Origin: Haematobacter massiliensis
GTDB taxonomy: Bacteria; Pseudomonadota; Alphaproteobacteria; Rhodobacterales; Rhodobacteraceae
Length of the DNA stretch: 64,000 bases
Direction of reading: 5' to 3'
Assembly (NCBI RefSeq): GCF_000740795.1
Contig: NZ_JGYG01000010.1
Span: 94,535 to 158,534, forward strand
The notes under the pieces are model-generated. The model made no database searches. It worked only from the letters and a program-made list of their open reading frames with translations, and was not told the origin of the DNA. Position 1 is the stretch's first letter, and each line of letters begins with the position of its first letter. A program made the position numbers and the translations under genes. Positions 40,534 through 49,283 of the stretch are shown piece after piece.

Positions 40534-42921
40534 TCACTTGCCAAGGTAGCGCCGCGTTCTGCGGTTCTGCGCGCCCACGGCGGAGACTGACTGGCCGACG
40601 ATCTCTGGGGCCGCCGCGCGGACACTCTGACCGGAGATACGCTCGATCTTCTGATCCAGTGCCCCGGTCTGCGGGTCGAGGTAGGTGCGAACTTCCACCA
40701 CCCCACCAGAGGATTGTTGAGCGCGCGGGACAAAGGGAAGGATCGTGCCGGACGTCTCGGGGATGAACATCTCCGGCCGCTTTTCGCCCACGACATAGGC
40801 CTTGCCAGCGTCGACAGGACCGCCATTCGCCCGAAACCCGCCGAACATGGAGCTGAGAATGGACCCCGCTGCACCAATGAAGCCAGAACCAGTCTTCTCG
40901 CCCGTCGCCATTCCCCAGAAATTCTGGAAGGCGCTGTCAGCCGCCATTTCAGCCAGTTGGGAAAGAACCTGCCCAAGGGCGTCCTTGAAAGAGGAGGCCC
41001 CAGTAACCAGGCTGGAGAACATCCCCCCAAAGGCATCCTCGATACGCCCAGCCTGATTGATCATCTCCTGTTGGGCATCCGCTGCTTCTTTCACGTTCTG
41101 AGCCGCTTCGGCGTAGTTCTGAGCCAAGCCGTGGACCTCTTCCTTGAGTCGGGGGGTTATCTTCAAGCCGGATTCCTGCGCAGCAGCGAGAAGATCGGCC
41201 TCCTTCTTTGCGGAGGACAGCGCGATCTCGTAGTCCCGGACTGAGCCGGAGAAGCCCTCGTAAACCTTCAACTCCGATGCTAGGGCCGCAGTCTCGTCCT
41301 TGATCCGCTGAACCTCTTTTTTATAGGACGAGGTAGAGGAACCGCCCTTGGGCTTGCCTGGCGGCTTATCGTCAAGAGTCTTGGCCGGGGTGTCCCTAAC
41401 TAGATCCGCAGGAACGCCGCTAAGCGAATCAAATGGGGCTCCGAGGCGAGAGCCTGTCATCCCACCGCTCAGGGGCTTGGTGAACAAGTCCTTGAAGCTG
41501 GCGTTGATGCTGTCCATGTATTCGCGCGCCAAAGCCGCCTGATCCGCCGCGGCGTTCTGTGCCTCAACCCCGCCTGTCCGGTTCGTTTCCAGCGTGCCCC
41601 AGTTGCCTTCAATCGCGCCTCCCGTCATGGCGCTGAAGAATTGGCCCGTGGACTGGAGGAACGTGTTGATACGCGCCGCTGCGCCGTTCAGCATGCTGTC
41701 GAGCCCGGCGAGGATATCGGCCCATACGGTGGCAAAGGCAGCAGAAATCCCCATGCCGACGCCCATGATCATCTCGCCCATCAGGCTGAAGCCCTGCCCC
41801 ACCCGTTGCGCGACCTCATTGGCGATGCCGACCAACTTCTCAAGGGCGGCGGAGAAGCTGCCAGTCTCGCGGGTGGCGTCGAGCAGGTAGTTGACCAATG
41901 TTCCGATGGCGAGCGTGAGAACCCCGACGCCGAGCGTGATGAGCACGGCCCGCAGGGAGATCATGGTGGCGAGGAACGCTATTGCCCCGCCATTCAAGCC
42001 CCACATGGCTGTGCCTGCAATGCCAAGCGCCGTGGCGAACGATCCGGCCCAAACCACAGCACCCTCAATGTTCTGCGAGAGCGACAGGATGCCGTCGGAC
42101 AGCATCCCCGAAAGCCCGGTCATCCGGTCGAATTCACCTGCGAACATGGTGAACCGATCCTGAAGCACCTGGAGCGCCTGCCCGACGGTCGCCTGCGTCT
42201 TGCCGAAGCTGGCCGCCAGTTCGTCGGACTGCGAAAGGATCGCGTCGAAGAACACCTTCGCGGACAGCTTCCCGTCCAGCATCATCTGCCGCAGCTTGCC
42301 GATGGAGCCGTCAACACCGTCGATCCCGCGCGCCGCGGCCTGCATGATCGGGAAGGCCCCCTCAATGATGGAGTTGAACTCTTCTGCCCGGACCACACCA
42401 CCGGCCAGAGCCTGCGAAAGCTGGAGCAGCGCCCCGGATGCCTGCTCCGCGCTGCCGCCCTGAAGCGCGAGCGCCGTGGAGATGTTCGTCACGAACTTCT
42501 CGACCTGTTCCCCAGACACGCCAAGTTCGTTGGCCGTCGTCGAGACCCGCTGAAACAGCGTCACGACGCTCTCAAGCGGGGTCCGGGTGCTGTTGGCGAT
42601 CTCGGCCAGACGGTCGAGCTGGTCATTCACGCCCGACTGATCGTCCGCCACGACCTTCAGCAGGTTCGACATCTCAGTGTACTTGTCGATAGCCGAAACC
42701 AGCGTGCCGGCCGAGAAGGCCGTACCGAGCGCCGCCCCGAGGATCGCCCCAGCCTTCGCAGCACCACGCATCACCCCGTCAAGGGTTTTGGTGGACTGCT
42801 CCATCTTCTTGGTCTGCCGTTCGGCAAGCCCGGCCTCGCGCGCAACGTCACGCAGGCCATCCTTGGCCTCTTTGGCAAAGAGGAGCTTCACGGAAATACC
42901 GAGGCGCGCGAGATCGAACAT
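40534..42921 (-). CDS. Tail tape measure protein
   Basis: A 795-aa protein with an N-terminal tape measure domain (SNLLKVVADDQSGVNDQLDRLAEIANSTRTPLESVVTLFQRVSTTA), hydrophobic segments at about residues 290-350 typical of tape measures, a coiled-coil region and a C-terminus rich in glycine (FGGFRANGGPVDAGKAYVVG). It sets tail length and is ejected into the cell envelope. It starts at the stop of the frameshift extension of the tail chaperone, the conserved neighbour. Confidence 0.92.
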   Translation of the reverse strand: MFDLARLGISVKLLFAKEAKDGLRDVAREAGLAERQTKKMEQSTKTLDGVMRGAAKAGAILGAALGTAFSAGTLVSAIDKYTEMSNLLKVVADDQSGVNDQLDRLAEIANSTRTPLESVVTLFQRVSTTANELGVSGEQVEKFVTNISTALALQGGSAEQASGALLQLSQALAGGVVRAEEFNSIIEGAFPIMQAAARGIDGVDGSIGKLRQMMLDGKLSAKVFFDAILSQSDELAASFGKTQATVGQALQVLQDRFTMFAGEFDRMTGLSGMLSDGILSLSQNIEGAVVWAGSFATALGIAGTAMWGLNGGAIAFLATMISLRAVLITLGVGVLTLAIGTLVNYLLDATRETGSFSAALEKLVGIANEVAQRVGQGFSLMGEMIMGVGMGISAAFATVWADILAGLDSMLNGAAARINTFLQSTGQFFSAMTGGAIEGNWGTLETNRTGGVEAQNAAADQAALAREYMDSINASFKDLFTKPLSGGMTGSRLGAPFDSLSGVPADLVRDTPAKTLDDKPPGKPKGGSSTSSYKKEVQRIKDETAALASELKVYEGFSGSVRDYEIALSSAKKEADLLAAAQESGLKITPRLKEEVHGLAQNYAEAAQNVKEAADAQQEMINQAGRIEDAFGGMFSSLVTGASSFKDALGQVLSQLAEMAADSAFQNFWGMATGEKTGSGFIGAAGSILSSMFGGFRANGGPVDAGKAYVVGEKRPEMFIPETSGTILPFVPRAQQSSGGVVEVRTYLDPQTGALDQKIERISGQSVRAAAPEIVGQSVSAVGAQNRRTRRYLGK

Positions 42922-43289
42922 CAGAACATCCTGTCGAAACGGTCTTTGGTCATCGGCTCCTTCTGGATGGAGCCTGTTTTTGCCGACTTCACGTGCCGCA
43001 TAAACAACTGGTCCATTGCGCGGATCGCCCGGACAAAGGCCCGCTGATCGGGGCCGAAGTCATACCGGGCGAGAGATGAAGCCGGGATTGGCCCGACAGA
43101 GCCATGCCCCAACTGCCTGTCGTTCGAGACCTCGAAGAAAATCTCGAACCATTGCTCATATCCTTGGGGAGGCTCGACCGGCCAAAGGTGGTTCGGGATT
43201 GGCCGGCCGATCTTTTCGTATTCCAGCCGCTGATCTTCGGCCTTGTCGCCCCAGATGAGCGCCCATTCGAGGGCGCTTAGGAGTTTCCC
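42921..43289 (-). CDS. Tail chaperone frameshift extension (T-like)
   Basis: This frame joins the tail chaperone by a -1 ribosomal shift at GGGAAAC (43289-43283). In the shifted frame the chaperone continues GKLLSALEWALIWGDKAEDQ through to SIQKEPMTKDRFDRMF, giving a fusion of about 256 aa. An ATG at 43340 gives an independent 139-aa frame, but its first 18 residues are antisense-like noise. In lambda the G-T fusion helps the tail tube assemble on the tape measure; position immediately before the tape measure gene fits. Confidence 0.8.
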   Translation of the reverse strand, partial: GKLLSALEWALIWGDKAEDQRLEYEKIGRPIPNHLWPVEPPQGYEQWFEIFFEVSNDRQLGHGSVGPIPASSLARYDFGPDQRAFVRAIRAMDQLFMRHVKSAKTGSIQKEPMTKDRFDRMF

Positions 43290-43690
43290 TCGTCCTGCTC
43301 CGACATGAAGGACTGCGCGTCGACTTGATTGGAGGCCCACAGCACGGCGTCGGTGAACATCACGAAATCAGGGTCTGCGAAGATTTTCGCAGCCAGTTCC
43401 TGCGAGTATTCCAGAGGCTCCCCGCCATCTCCGATGTTGCGCCAGTCGAGCAGCACCACGCCGGCCAACACCTCCGCCACGATCCGCATCCGCGCAGCTT
43501 CCTTGATGGAGCCGTCCGCGTTGCGGTCCTTCCGTGGAGCCAGACGCTCAAGCCGCGAGCGATAGGCCAGAACCTTCGGAGACGCCCAACCCCGCACGAG
43601 GAATTCGGCATCTTCGAAGTTCGGAACGGCCTTCACCCATTGCCCCTCTTGGGCAATGGAGGTGTCCCGTTTGATCCCCCTCAAGTCCAT
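43277..43690 (-). CDS. Tail assembly chaperone (G-like)
   Basis: A 137-aa helical acidic protein ending MSEQDEGNS. It lies between the tail tube protein and the tape measure, the fixed place of lambda gpG. Its last codons contain the slippery heptamer G GGA AAC in the correct phase, so a fraction of ribosomes should continue into the downstream frame. Confidence 0.85.
   Translation of the reverse strand: MDLRGIKRDTSIAQEGQWVKAVPNFEDAEFLVRGWASPKVLAYRSRLERLAPRKDRNADGSIKEAARMRIVAEVLAGVVLLDWRNIGDGGEPLEYSQELAAKIFADPDFVMFTDAVLWASNQVDAQSFMSEQDEGNS
43283..43289 (-). other. Programmed -1 frameshift slippery site GGGAAAC
   Basis: On the minus strand the zero-frame codons are GAG GGA AAC TCC TAA. The heptamer G_GGA_AAC follows the X_XXY_YYZ rule; a -1 shift re-reads it as GGG AAA and enters the extension frame two codons before the zero-frame stop. 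Lambda uses GGGAAAG at the same place. Confidence 0.8.
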
Positions 43691-43701
43691 AGTCTAGCCC
43701 C

Positions 43702-44403
43702 TTATGCTCGAACGATATTGCTGTTGATACTCAGAGTGGTCGACTGGTTGCGGATGGTGTTGGCCTCCCCGCCCTGCTCCTGCGCACCCATGACGAGGGC
43801 GGCGAAGTAGCGCCACGACCCGCCGTATTCCGCGGTGATAGTGCCGGTGCCGACCTCCGTAGTCTCGATGGCGGTGCCCCCCGGGGTGGTGGTCAGGGAG
43901 AAGGTGTCGTCGCTCAGAACGGTGTGGACGAAATACTCGACTTCGTTCTGAAGCGGGGCAGGAAGGGTGCCGGTCGAGAACAGCCGCACCGGCTGACCCA
44001 CGATCATGCCGTGGTCGGTGAGCGTCACAACGCCCGGTGCAGCCACGGAAATGGTCGCTGCGGCCTGCTGCCGGTCGTTGAGGAGGATGCGGAAGGCGTA
44101 GTTGCGCTTGCTCTCCACAGCGAGGAGCAGCGCCTGCTGGCCCGGATCATCGGCCATGACCGCGAACGTGTTCTCCATCGAGCCGGCGTTCTTGGTGCCC
44201 TTCTGCTTGATGTCGCGGTCGCGGTTGATGAGCGACGTGGTGATCTCCTGCGCGGAGTCCCCGAAAGCGCCCATCGTCGACCAGCCGTCGATTTCCGTCC
44301 AGACCTGCGTGCCAAAGTCCGACACGATCATCGGGCGGATGGGGACCGTGATCTGACCGCCGATGTAGAGCCGACAACCGGCCACGGGAAATAATTCACC
44401 CAT
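43702..44403 (-). CDS. Major tail tube protein
   Basis: A 233-aa beta-rich protein (GCRLYIGGQITVPIRPMIVSD; EITTSLINRDRDIKQKGTKNAGSM) located between the tail terminator and the tail chaperone, where the tail tube gene of siphoviruses is found. The central ITVSEISA-like Ig-like insert (VTLTDHGMIVGQPVRLF) suggests an extra surface domain. Confidence 0.83.
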   Translation of the reverse strand: MGELFPVAGCRLYIGGQITVPIRPMIVSDFGTQVWTEIDGWSTMGAFGDSAQEITTSLINRDRDIKQKGTKNAGSMENTFAVMADDPGQQALLLAVESKRNYAFRILLNDRQQAAATISVAAPGVVTLTDHGMIVGQPVRLFSTGTLPAPLQNEVEYFVHTVLSDDTFSLTTTPGGTAIETTEVGTGTITAEYGGSWRYFAALVMGAQEQGGEANTIRNQSTTLSINSNIVRA

Positions 44404-44433
44404 TTCTTGCTCCTTGATTGGCCATTGGCCGGG

Positions 44434-44847
44434 TTATGAGAGGGACTGCCAGCGGATACGGACGGGGGTTACCCACCACGAACGGTCCCGGAAGCCGTCA
44501 CCCACGGCAGGCTCCTGCACCACGCGGACGGAGACGCCTTGAAACTGCATCCTGAAGTCGACGGGGAAGGCATTCGCTACCTGTCCGCCAAGTTCCTGCG
44601 AGGCCTCGTAGGCCATGTCCTCAAGCGGCGTGTAGATCAGCGCCTGAAACGTCCCGAGGCGGTTATGCTTGCGGTTGGGCGAAATCATGATCCGCTCTGG
44701 CTCCGGGGTGATGTTCATCACCTCCACCCATGACGTTCCAGCGACAGGCTCGACCACCTTACCCGGTAGGGCCAGCGCCGGCAGGCCCGGCACAGACTGA
44801 AGCTGCGCCTTGAGCGCCATGTAGATACAGACCGGGACGGTAGGCAT
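44434..44847 (-). CDS. Tail terminator-like protein (DUF4128 type)
   Basis: A 137-aa protein with WVEVMNITPEPERIMI and a C-terminus WWVTPVRIRWQS, resembling DUF4128 tail terminators that cap the tube and join it to the head. Its 1-bp overlap with the upstream gene and position before the tail tube support this. An internal ATG at codon 10 is an alternative start. Confidence 0.7.
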   Translation of the reverse strand: MPTVPVCIYMALKAQLQSVPGLPALALPGKVVEPVAGTSWVEVMNITPEPERIMISPNRKHNRLGTFQALIYTPLEDMAYEASQELGGQVANAFPVDFRMQFQGVSVRVVQEPAVGDGFRDRSWWVTPVRIRWQSLS

Positions 44848-45260
44848 CAGGGGAAAGCCTTCATCGCCTTGGCTGCGTTCTTGTTCACGAAGGCCGGGAA
44901 TTGCAGCACCGCGCTTTCGACGAAGCCGTGCTTGGCCTCCTTGTAGGCGGCATAGTTGGCGGTGAACCCGAGGAATATCTCGTCCCTCAGGTTTGCCCCC
45001 ATGATGACCGCGCTCACCGATCCCATGCTGAAGGCATAGCGTTTGCTCTTGTCGGGGTTGGCCTTGTCTGCACTCGGGAAGTCCTCAAGCGAGGCCTGCG
45101 CCGACGCCCGGAGAAAGCCCGTGTCGACCGGGAGCCGGCCGCCGTTCGAAACCGGCGTGGTCATCTCCCGGAACACGTCCTGCACAGAGGATTTCAGCAC
45201 CGCTTCAAGCCGCTTTTCGTAGACCGCGATGCGCCGATTGATGTCGTCCTCGATGCCCAT
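44847..45260 (-). CDS. Tail completion protein, HK97 gp10-like
   Basis: A 137-aa protein with a basic helical N-terminus and GGRLPVDTGFLRASAQASLEDF, the typical 'VDTGxLRxS' pattern of HK97 gp10-type neck/tail completion proteins. Located between the head morphogenesis gene and the tail terminator. Confidence 0.78.
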   Translation of the reverse strand: MGIEDDINRRIAVYEKRLEAVLKSSVQDVFREMTTPVSNGGRLPVDTGFLRASAQASLEDFPSADKANPDKSKRYAFSMGSVSAVIMGANLRDEIFLGFTANYAAYKEAKHGFVESAVLQFPAFVNKNAAKAMKAFP

Positions 45261-46303
45261 CAGCCGCGGCCCTCGAAATAATCGTATTCGATATACTGGA
45301 TGCAGCGGCAGTTCGCGATTTCACTGGCCGGAGCGCCAAGGCTGCTGTCTCCGGGGCGCATCAACTGGTATCCGGTCGGAGTCGTGAACGGCGTCGTCAT
45401 CCCCTGCACCTTCTGTCCGTGCATTGCGCCATGCGTGTCGCGGGTCCGCTTGTCCCGTGCCGCCGACCATTCACGGGTAACGAACTGCGGGCTGTTCCCT
45501 GACTTCTCCAATGCCTGCGCGAAGGCTTCCTCCTGCGCGGCATTGAGAGACGCCATGCTTTCGGTGCGAGCGATGACGTCGGCCCGAAGCTTCAGGTAGC
45601 TGTCGGACAGCCGTCCCGTCACCTTGTCGCGCAGTTCCTGATTTGCGGGTTTCCCGGACTGAATGAGTTTCATCACCTGCCGGTCGAGCCGCTTGTCGCG
45701 CCGCTTCAGGGTGAGATACCGCCGCAGAGCCTCCTCATCCCCGCTGGACAGCGCGTCACGGACCCAGTTCACCGTGCGGGCCTGCGGACCTGTGAGGCCG
45801 ATCACCCCGCCCTGCCGCTTGCCGCCGACGACACGCCCCGCCATGTCCAGTGCGGTCGTGCGCGGGTTGTCGCCCCGCTCCATGCCGGAGGTCAGAACGT
45901 CGCGGATGGTCTGGCGCTGCTCTGGCACGAGGTTGCCCGTGATCAGTTCCGACGACTTGGTGTTGAGCCAGTCTTCCGCCCGCTCGTTACGGACATCGAA
46001 CCGGACTACGATTGCCGAGCCATCCATATCGCGCACCTTGCCCATGAGCTTCATGGTTTCGGTCCCGACTGCCGAATAGTTTCCCCGGATTGCTTCCTCG
46101 AACGCCGCGAATGCCGCCCGGTCAACATCAACGGCATTCACCGCGGCCTCGATATCTCCCCTGTCCAGCGCCGCGATGACCTGCGCCAGAACGATCTCGT
46201 CGACCATGCCCTGGATGGAGGCGAGGAAAGCTGCCTCGATCCGCAGATCCCCGTCATCCATCAGCTTCTTCATGCTGCGGATGAACTTCTCGCGCGTTGC
46301 CAT
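45260..46303 (-). CDS. Phage head morphogenesis protein (Mu F / SPP1 gp7-like)
   Basis: The 347-aa protein begins ATREKFIRSMKKLMDDGD. The C-terminal part has the minor head protein pattern ADVIARTESMASLNAAQEEAF, WSAARDKRTRDTHGAMHGQ and SEIANCRCIQYIEY. It probably binds portal and enters the procapsid. The ATG at 46303 overlaps the upstream stop (TGATG); the longer open frame before it is antisense-like and rich in Cys/Arg. Confidence 0.82.
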   Translation of the reverse strand: MATREKFIRSMKKLMDDGDLRIEAAFLASIQGMVDEIVLAQVIAALDRGDIEAAVNAVDVDRAAFAAFEEAIRGNYSAVGTETMKLMGKVRDMDGSAIVVRFDVRNERAEDWLNTKSSELITGNLVPEQRQTIRDVLTSGMERGDNPRTTALDMAGRVVGGKRQGGVIGLTGPQARTVNWVRDALSSGDEEALRRYLTLKRRDKRLDRQVMKLIQSGKPANQELRDKVTGRLSDSYLKLRADVIARTESMASLNAAQEEAFAQALEKSGNSPQFVTREWSAARDKRTRDTHGAMHGQKVQGMTTPFTTPTGYQLMRPGDSSLGAPASEIANCRCIQYIEYDYFEGRG

Positions 46304-46665
46304 CAGGTTCTGACCACTGCCTGCATCGCAACCGTCGTCCCGGACGGAGGGATCGGAGAAACCTGCACCACGCCAAGACTTTTGCCGTCGATTACAATCC
46401 TGTCCCCGACGCTCACCGTCACATCCGGCACAGCGAAAATCACCAGAAGGTCGCCGACCAAGATATTCGTCCCGTCGACCAGAGCCTCCGGGACGCCGCG
46501 GACAACGGCATCCAGCGCAGCCGAGGTTTCCGAGGGAGGAACAGCCACCCACGGCTGCGCTGGATCAGGAGCGCCCGGCGTGACGATGTAAGCCGTCACA
46601 GTCCCTTGGGCGAATTCCGCGAGGAGGCCATCGGCCACCCCCTTCATCTCATCGTAGAAGCTCAT
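46303..46665 (-). CDS. Head-tail joining protein, unassigned family
   Basis: A 120-aa beta-rich protein with an OB-like pattern (NILVGDLLVIFAVPDVTVSVGDRIVIDG). It sits among head-tail connector genes with 1-4 bp overlaps on both sides. Probably a stopper or adaptor; the exact role is inferred from order. Confidence 0.6.
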   Translation of the reverse strand: MSFYDEMKGVADGLLAEFAQGTVTAYIVTPGAPDPAQPWVAVPPSETSAALDAVVRGVPEALVDGTNILVGDLLVIFAVPDVTVSVGDRIVIDGKSLGVVQVSPIPPSGTTVAMQAVVRT

Positions 46666-47156
46666 CCGACAGCCATTATGAACGGGCCGGAGCCCATGTC
46701 TGCGGGGTTCAGGAATGGCGCCAGCAGCCCCTCGATATCGAGGAACAGCGGGCCTTGCCCTGCGACCGTTTCAGAGGTGTTCTCGAAATACTCGACCTCA
46801 ACCGCGCCTTCGACCTTCTCGCGCTTGCGGCGGCCTTTGGCGGACGTGGCATAAGACAGCGATCCGGGTTCCAGCGCCTCAGCAACAGCCGCACGATAGG
46901 AGGCGTTGATGACCGACTGAGGGATTACGTCAGAGGGGATGGCCTGCCCATAGATCGTCACGGCGCCCACGCGAGGCCATGCGAGTTCCTGGTCCCATGA
47001 CGCAGGCTGACCGACGAACCGGGGGCCGTACACTGCGTCGATATAGGCCGTGCCGCGCTGCCGCAGAACCGCCTCGTCGGCGCCGACTGGCAGCGTGTAT
47101 CCGTAGGCCACCAGCCACTCGGAAAAGCCTTCATCGGTCCCGTAGGCGGCCATCAC
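46662..47156 (-). CDS. Head-tail adaptor, DnaT-like family
   Basis: A 164-aa protein starting MMAAYGTDEGFSEWLVAYGY with AYIDAVYGPRF and WPRVGAV, a pattern seen in phage proteins annotated as DnaT-like ssDNA-binding but encoded next to head connectors. In this position it is more likely a head completion protein than a replication factor. Overlaps both neighbours by 4 bp. Confidence 0.65.
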   Translation of the reverse strand: MMAAYGTDEGFSEWLVAYGYTLPVGADEAVLRQRGTAYIDAVYGPRFVGQPASWDQELAWPRVGAVTIYGQAIPSDVIPQSVINASYRAAVAEALEPGSLSYATSAKGRRKREKVEGAVEVEYFENTSETVAGQGPLFLDIEGLLAPFLNPADMGSGPFIMAVG

Positions 47157-47341
47157 TGCTTCGCCTTCCGGGTGCGCTTGGGAGGGGTGGCAACCTTGAC
47201 CTCGCCCTCAGCAGCGGCGACGACCTCATACCGGCCCGCCCATGCCTTCGGCTCCTCCGACATGTCGATCTCCGCGCCTACGGCGACCTCCCCCACGGCA
47301 GAGAAGATGCCGGGTTTGGTAATCCTGATCCGAACGGCCAT
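47153..47341 (-). CDS. Small phage protein, 62 aa
   Basis: A short beta-rich protein with a lysine-rich tail (TPPKRTRKAKQ). Lies between the major capsid gene and the connector genes; such small proteins are common here. No family recognised. ATGA overlap with the next gene. Confidence 0.6.
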   Translation of the reverse strand: MAVRIRITKPGIFSAVGEVAVGAEIDMSEEPKAWAGRYEVVAAAEGEVKVATPPKRTRKAKQ

Positions 47342-47361
47342 TTTGCTCTCCCCAAGTGGCA

Positions 47362-47383
47362 GAGGGGGCCGTGAAGCCCCCTC
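47362..47383 (-). terminator. Hairpin after the major capsid gene
   Basis: GAGGGGGC and GCCCCCTC form a perfect 8-bp stem with a 6-nt loop, 7 bp beyond the capsid stop. No T-tract follows on the minus strand, so it may be a partial terminator or an mRNA-stabilising hairpin that sets high capsid expression. Confidence 0.5.
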
Positions 47384-47389
47384 CGATTG

Positions 47390-48454
47390 TCAGGCGTTGA
47401 CCACGGTCGAGGCGAAGACCCCTGACTTGCCGTTCCAGTCGGAGCGGATATCCATGCCCATCGCGCCCATCACGAGGAACTGGTAGTTGTCCGTCGGGCG
47501 AAGGCGCGTCATGGCGGTCGTGTTGACGGCCATGCCGACCAGCGGGCGGATGTACTGCGCATTCGGCACGAACGCGAAGAACTCGTTCCCGGTCAGCTTG
47601 TAGGTCACTTCCACCTTCGCGATGCGGCGGTTGCCGGTCACGCGCTGGCCGATCTTGCCAGGGCCGTAGGAACCGCCAGCCGACAGCCAGATGCCCGTGT
47701 CGGCCTTGTCGAAGTTCCGGCCGATCTCCGGGGAGACGTAGAGGTTGACCGGAGCCAGCACCAGGTTGTCATCCAGCGCCTTGCCGAAGGCCCCGGTGAT
47801 GAAGGCGTCGACCGCCTCGCCATCCGCCGTGGTCAGGTCTATGTTGGCGCCGCCCGCCGCCGTGCCGAGGTTGATCAGCTTGGTGTTGGGGTGGTTCTTG
47901 ATGCCATAGGCCTTGTAGCCCTGCACGGAAATGTCGGCATCGCCATTCAGCGCATAGTCGGCCATGTCCTCGCGGACCTTGGCGGTGTGGGCCTCCTGGT
48001 CATCGGCCAGAGCGTCGAAGTTCTCCGACTGGAGGGTGTTCCATTCCCGCCATTCGCGACCAAAGGCCGACGAGAAGATCGGGACCGGGTTGCCCTCATA
48101 GTCGTAGGTCACCTTGTCCATCGGGACAGGCACCTGACCGGACATGGACCGAACCACCGTGCCGGCATCGGACGACTTGCGGGTCAGGTGGACCAGCTTG
48201 CCGATATGGACGGGCTTCGCGAGCGGGAGCAGGTCGGCCATGTAGGCCTGTCCCTCGTCGTCACGCATGACTCGGCGGGTGATGTTGTCGAAGTCCATCC
48301 ACGCATCGCGCGGGAGGATCGCCGCGGCATTGCCGGAGAACTGAGCGAGGTTGTTTTCCACGTGGTGGAAGAACTCCCGCTCGATCCCGACTTCCTGCCA
48401 CCATGCCGCATGGACGCGGGAGTTGGCGACGAGGTTCGAGGAGAAATAGCGCAT
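47390..48454 (-). CDS. Major capsid protein
   Basis: A 354-aa protein starting MRYFSSNLVANSRVHAAWWQ with FDNITRRVMRDDEGQAYMADLLPLAKPV and a conserved C-terminal beta region (RPTDNYQFLVMGAMGMDIRSDWNGKSG). The order protease/scaffold, decoration protein, capsid, connectors supports the call, as does the hairpin behind it. An HK97 fold is expected but not demonstrated. It resembles the DUF6260 capsid family. Confidence 0.85.
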   Translation of the reverse strand: MRYFSSNLVANSRVHAAWWQEVGIEREFFHHVENNLAQFSGNAAAILPRDAWMDFDNITRRVMRDDEGQAYMADLLPLAKPVHIGKLVHLTRKSSDAGTVVRSMSGQVPVPMDKVTYDYEGNPVPIFSSAFGREWREWNTLQSENFDALADDQEAHTAKVREDMADYALNGDADISVQGYKAYGIKNHPNTKLINLGTAAGGANIDLTTADGEAVDAFITGAFGKALDDNLVLAPVNLYVSPEIGRNFDKADTGIWLSAGGSYGPGKIGQRVTGNRRIAKVEVTYKLTGNEFFAFVPNAQYIRPLVGMAVNTTAMTRLRPTDNYQFLVMGAMGMDIRSDWNGKSGVFASTVVNA

Positions 48455-48465
48455 CGTCGCTCTCC

Positions 48466-48915
48466 TTAGGCTGCGGTGACGTAGCCGTTGGCCGGGCGGA
48501 CCCGAACCAGCTGCGACGACCCGGAGGTGTTGTTGTAGGCCTCGTCCGCGAAGGCCACGACCCGATCAGCGGCGGTGGCCGCCACGAGGAAGCCCGACGC
48601 GCCCGGCGCGAGCGGCATGTCCAGCGTCACGTTGACGCCGGTCGCCACGCGGGCATTGAAGAACTGCTCGTCTAGCATCTCCAGTCCGATGCAAGTGTCA
48701 CCAGCGGCGTAAGCGGTATCGACGCCCTGCATCGCTAGGTAATTGTCCTGCGCGATGTAGACCTTGCCAGCGGTCGCGGCGGTCGCGAGCGCGAAGGTGC
48801 CGGTCGAGGCGACGACGATGCAGCCCGGGAGGATCGCGGCGGCGGCCGGAAGCTCACGGACTTGCGGCAGGGTCTCCGTCACCGGACCTGCGTAGATTTT
48901 CCCATAGCGCGGCAT
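48466..48915 (-). CDS. Capsid decoration/cement protein
   Basis: A 149-aa beta-rich, alanine- and glycine-rich protein (ILPGCIVVASTGTFALATAATAGKVYIAQDNYLAMQGVD; GDTCIGLEMLDEQFFNARVA), typical of DUF2190-like head decoration proteins. It lies between protease/scaffold and capsid genes, like lambda D. Overlaps the upstream gene by 1 bp. Confidence 0.75.
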   Translation of the reverse strand: MPRYGKIYAGPVTETLPQVRELPAAAAILPGCIVVASTGTFALATAATAGKVYIAQDNYLAMQGVDTAYAAGDTCIGLEMLDEQFFNARVATGVNVTLDMPLAPGASGFLVAATAADRVVAFADEAYNNTSGSSQLVRVRPANGYVTAA

Positions 48916-49283
48916 CAGTCGCCCTCCGGTGCCTTGAACCCGGCACCGGCCGCGTTCGGTTTGAAGTTACCGGCGAACATGCCCGCGGCATTGCCGGTGC
49001 GGGTCTTCTGGCGACGGAGCGCGTCGAGCGACAGTTCTTCCGCCGCCTCCTTGTCCATCACGCCAGCGTTGACGACGGCTTCGACCAGCGCGGCCTTTTC
49101 CTCGTCATCCTTGGCGTTCTGCGCGTTGGTCGCAGCGGCCTGCGCGTCGATCAGAGGCTTCATGGCATTGGCCACGGCTTCGCCGATGGTCGTCCCAAGC
49201 ATGGCCTGCTGGTCGGAAAGGGCTTTCGAGAGGGACTTCACCTCCCCCGAAAGCTCGTCGAACTGTTCTTTCGAGACAGTCAT
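48915..49283 (-). CDS. Probable separate scaffold protein from an internal start
   Basis: Inside the protease gene an ATG at 49283 (reading TVSKEQFDELSGEVKSL) has AGGAG (49294-49290) with a 6-nt spacer. It would produce the 122-aa scaffold alone in the same frame, as lambda Nu3 is made from within gene C. The predicted product is coiled coil plus a short basic C-terminus that could bind capsid. Confidence 0.55.
   Translation of the reverse strand: MTVSKEQFDELSGEVKSLSKALSDQQAMLGTTIGEAVANAMKPLIDAQAAATNAQNAKDDEEKAALVEAVVNAGVMDKEAAEELSLDALRRQKTRTGNAAGMFAGNFKPNAAGAGFKAPEGD

Noticed and set aside
41641..43047. 468-codon plus-strand open frame under the tape measure gene
   Set aside because: Composition of an antisense frame; the minus strand encodes an unmistakable tape measure protein.
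46662..47156. DnaT-like replication function
   Set aside because: Family naming suggests ssDNA binding, but the gene lies among head-tail connectors and far from the replication genes.
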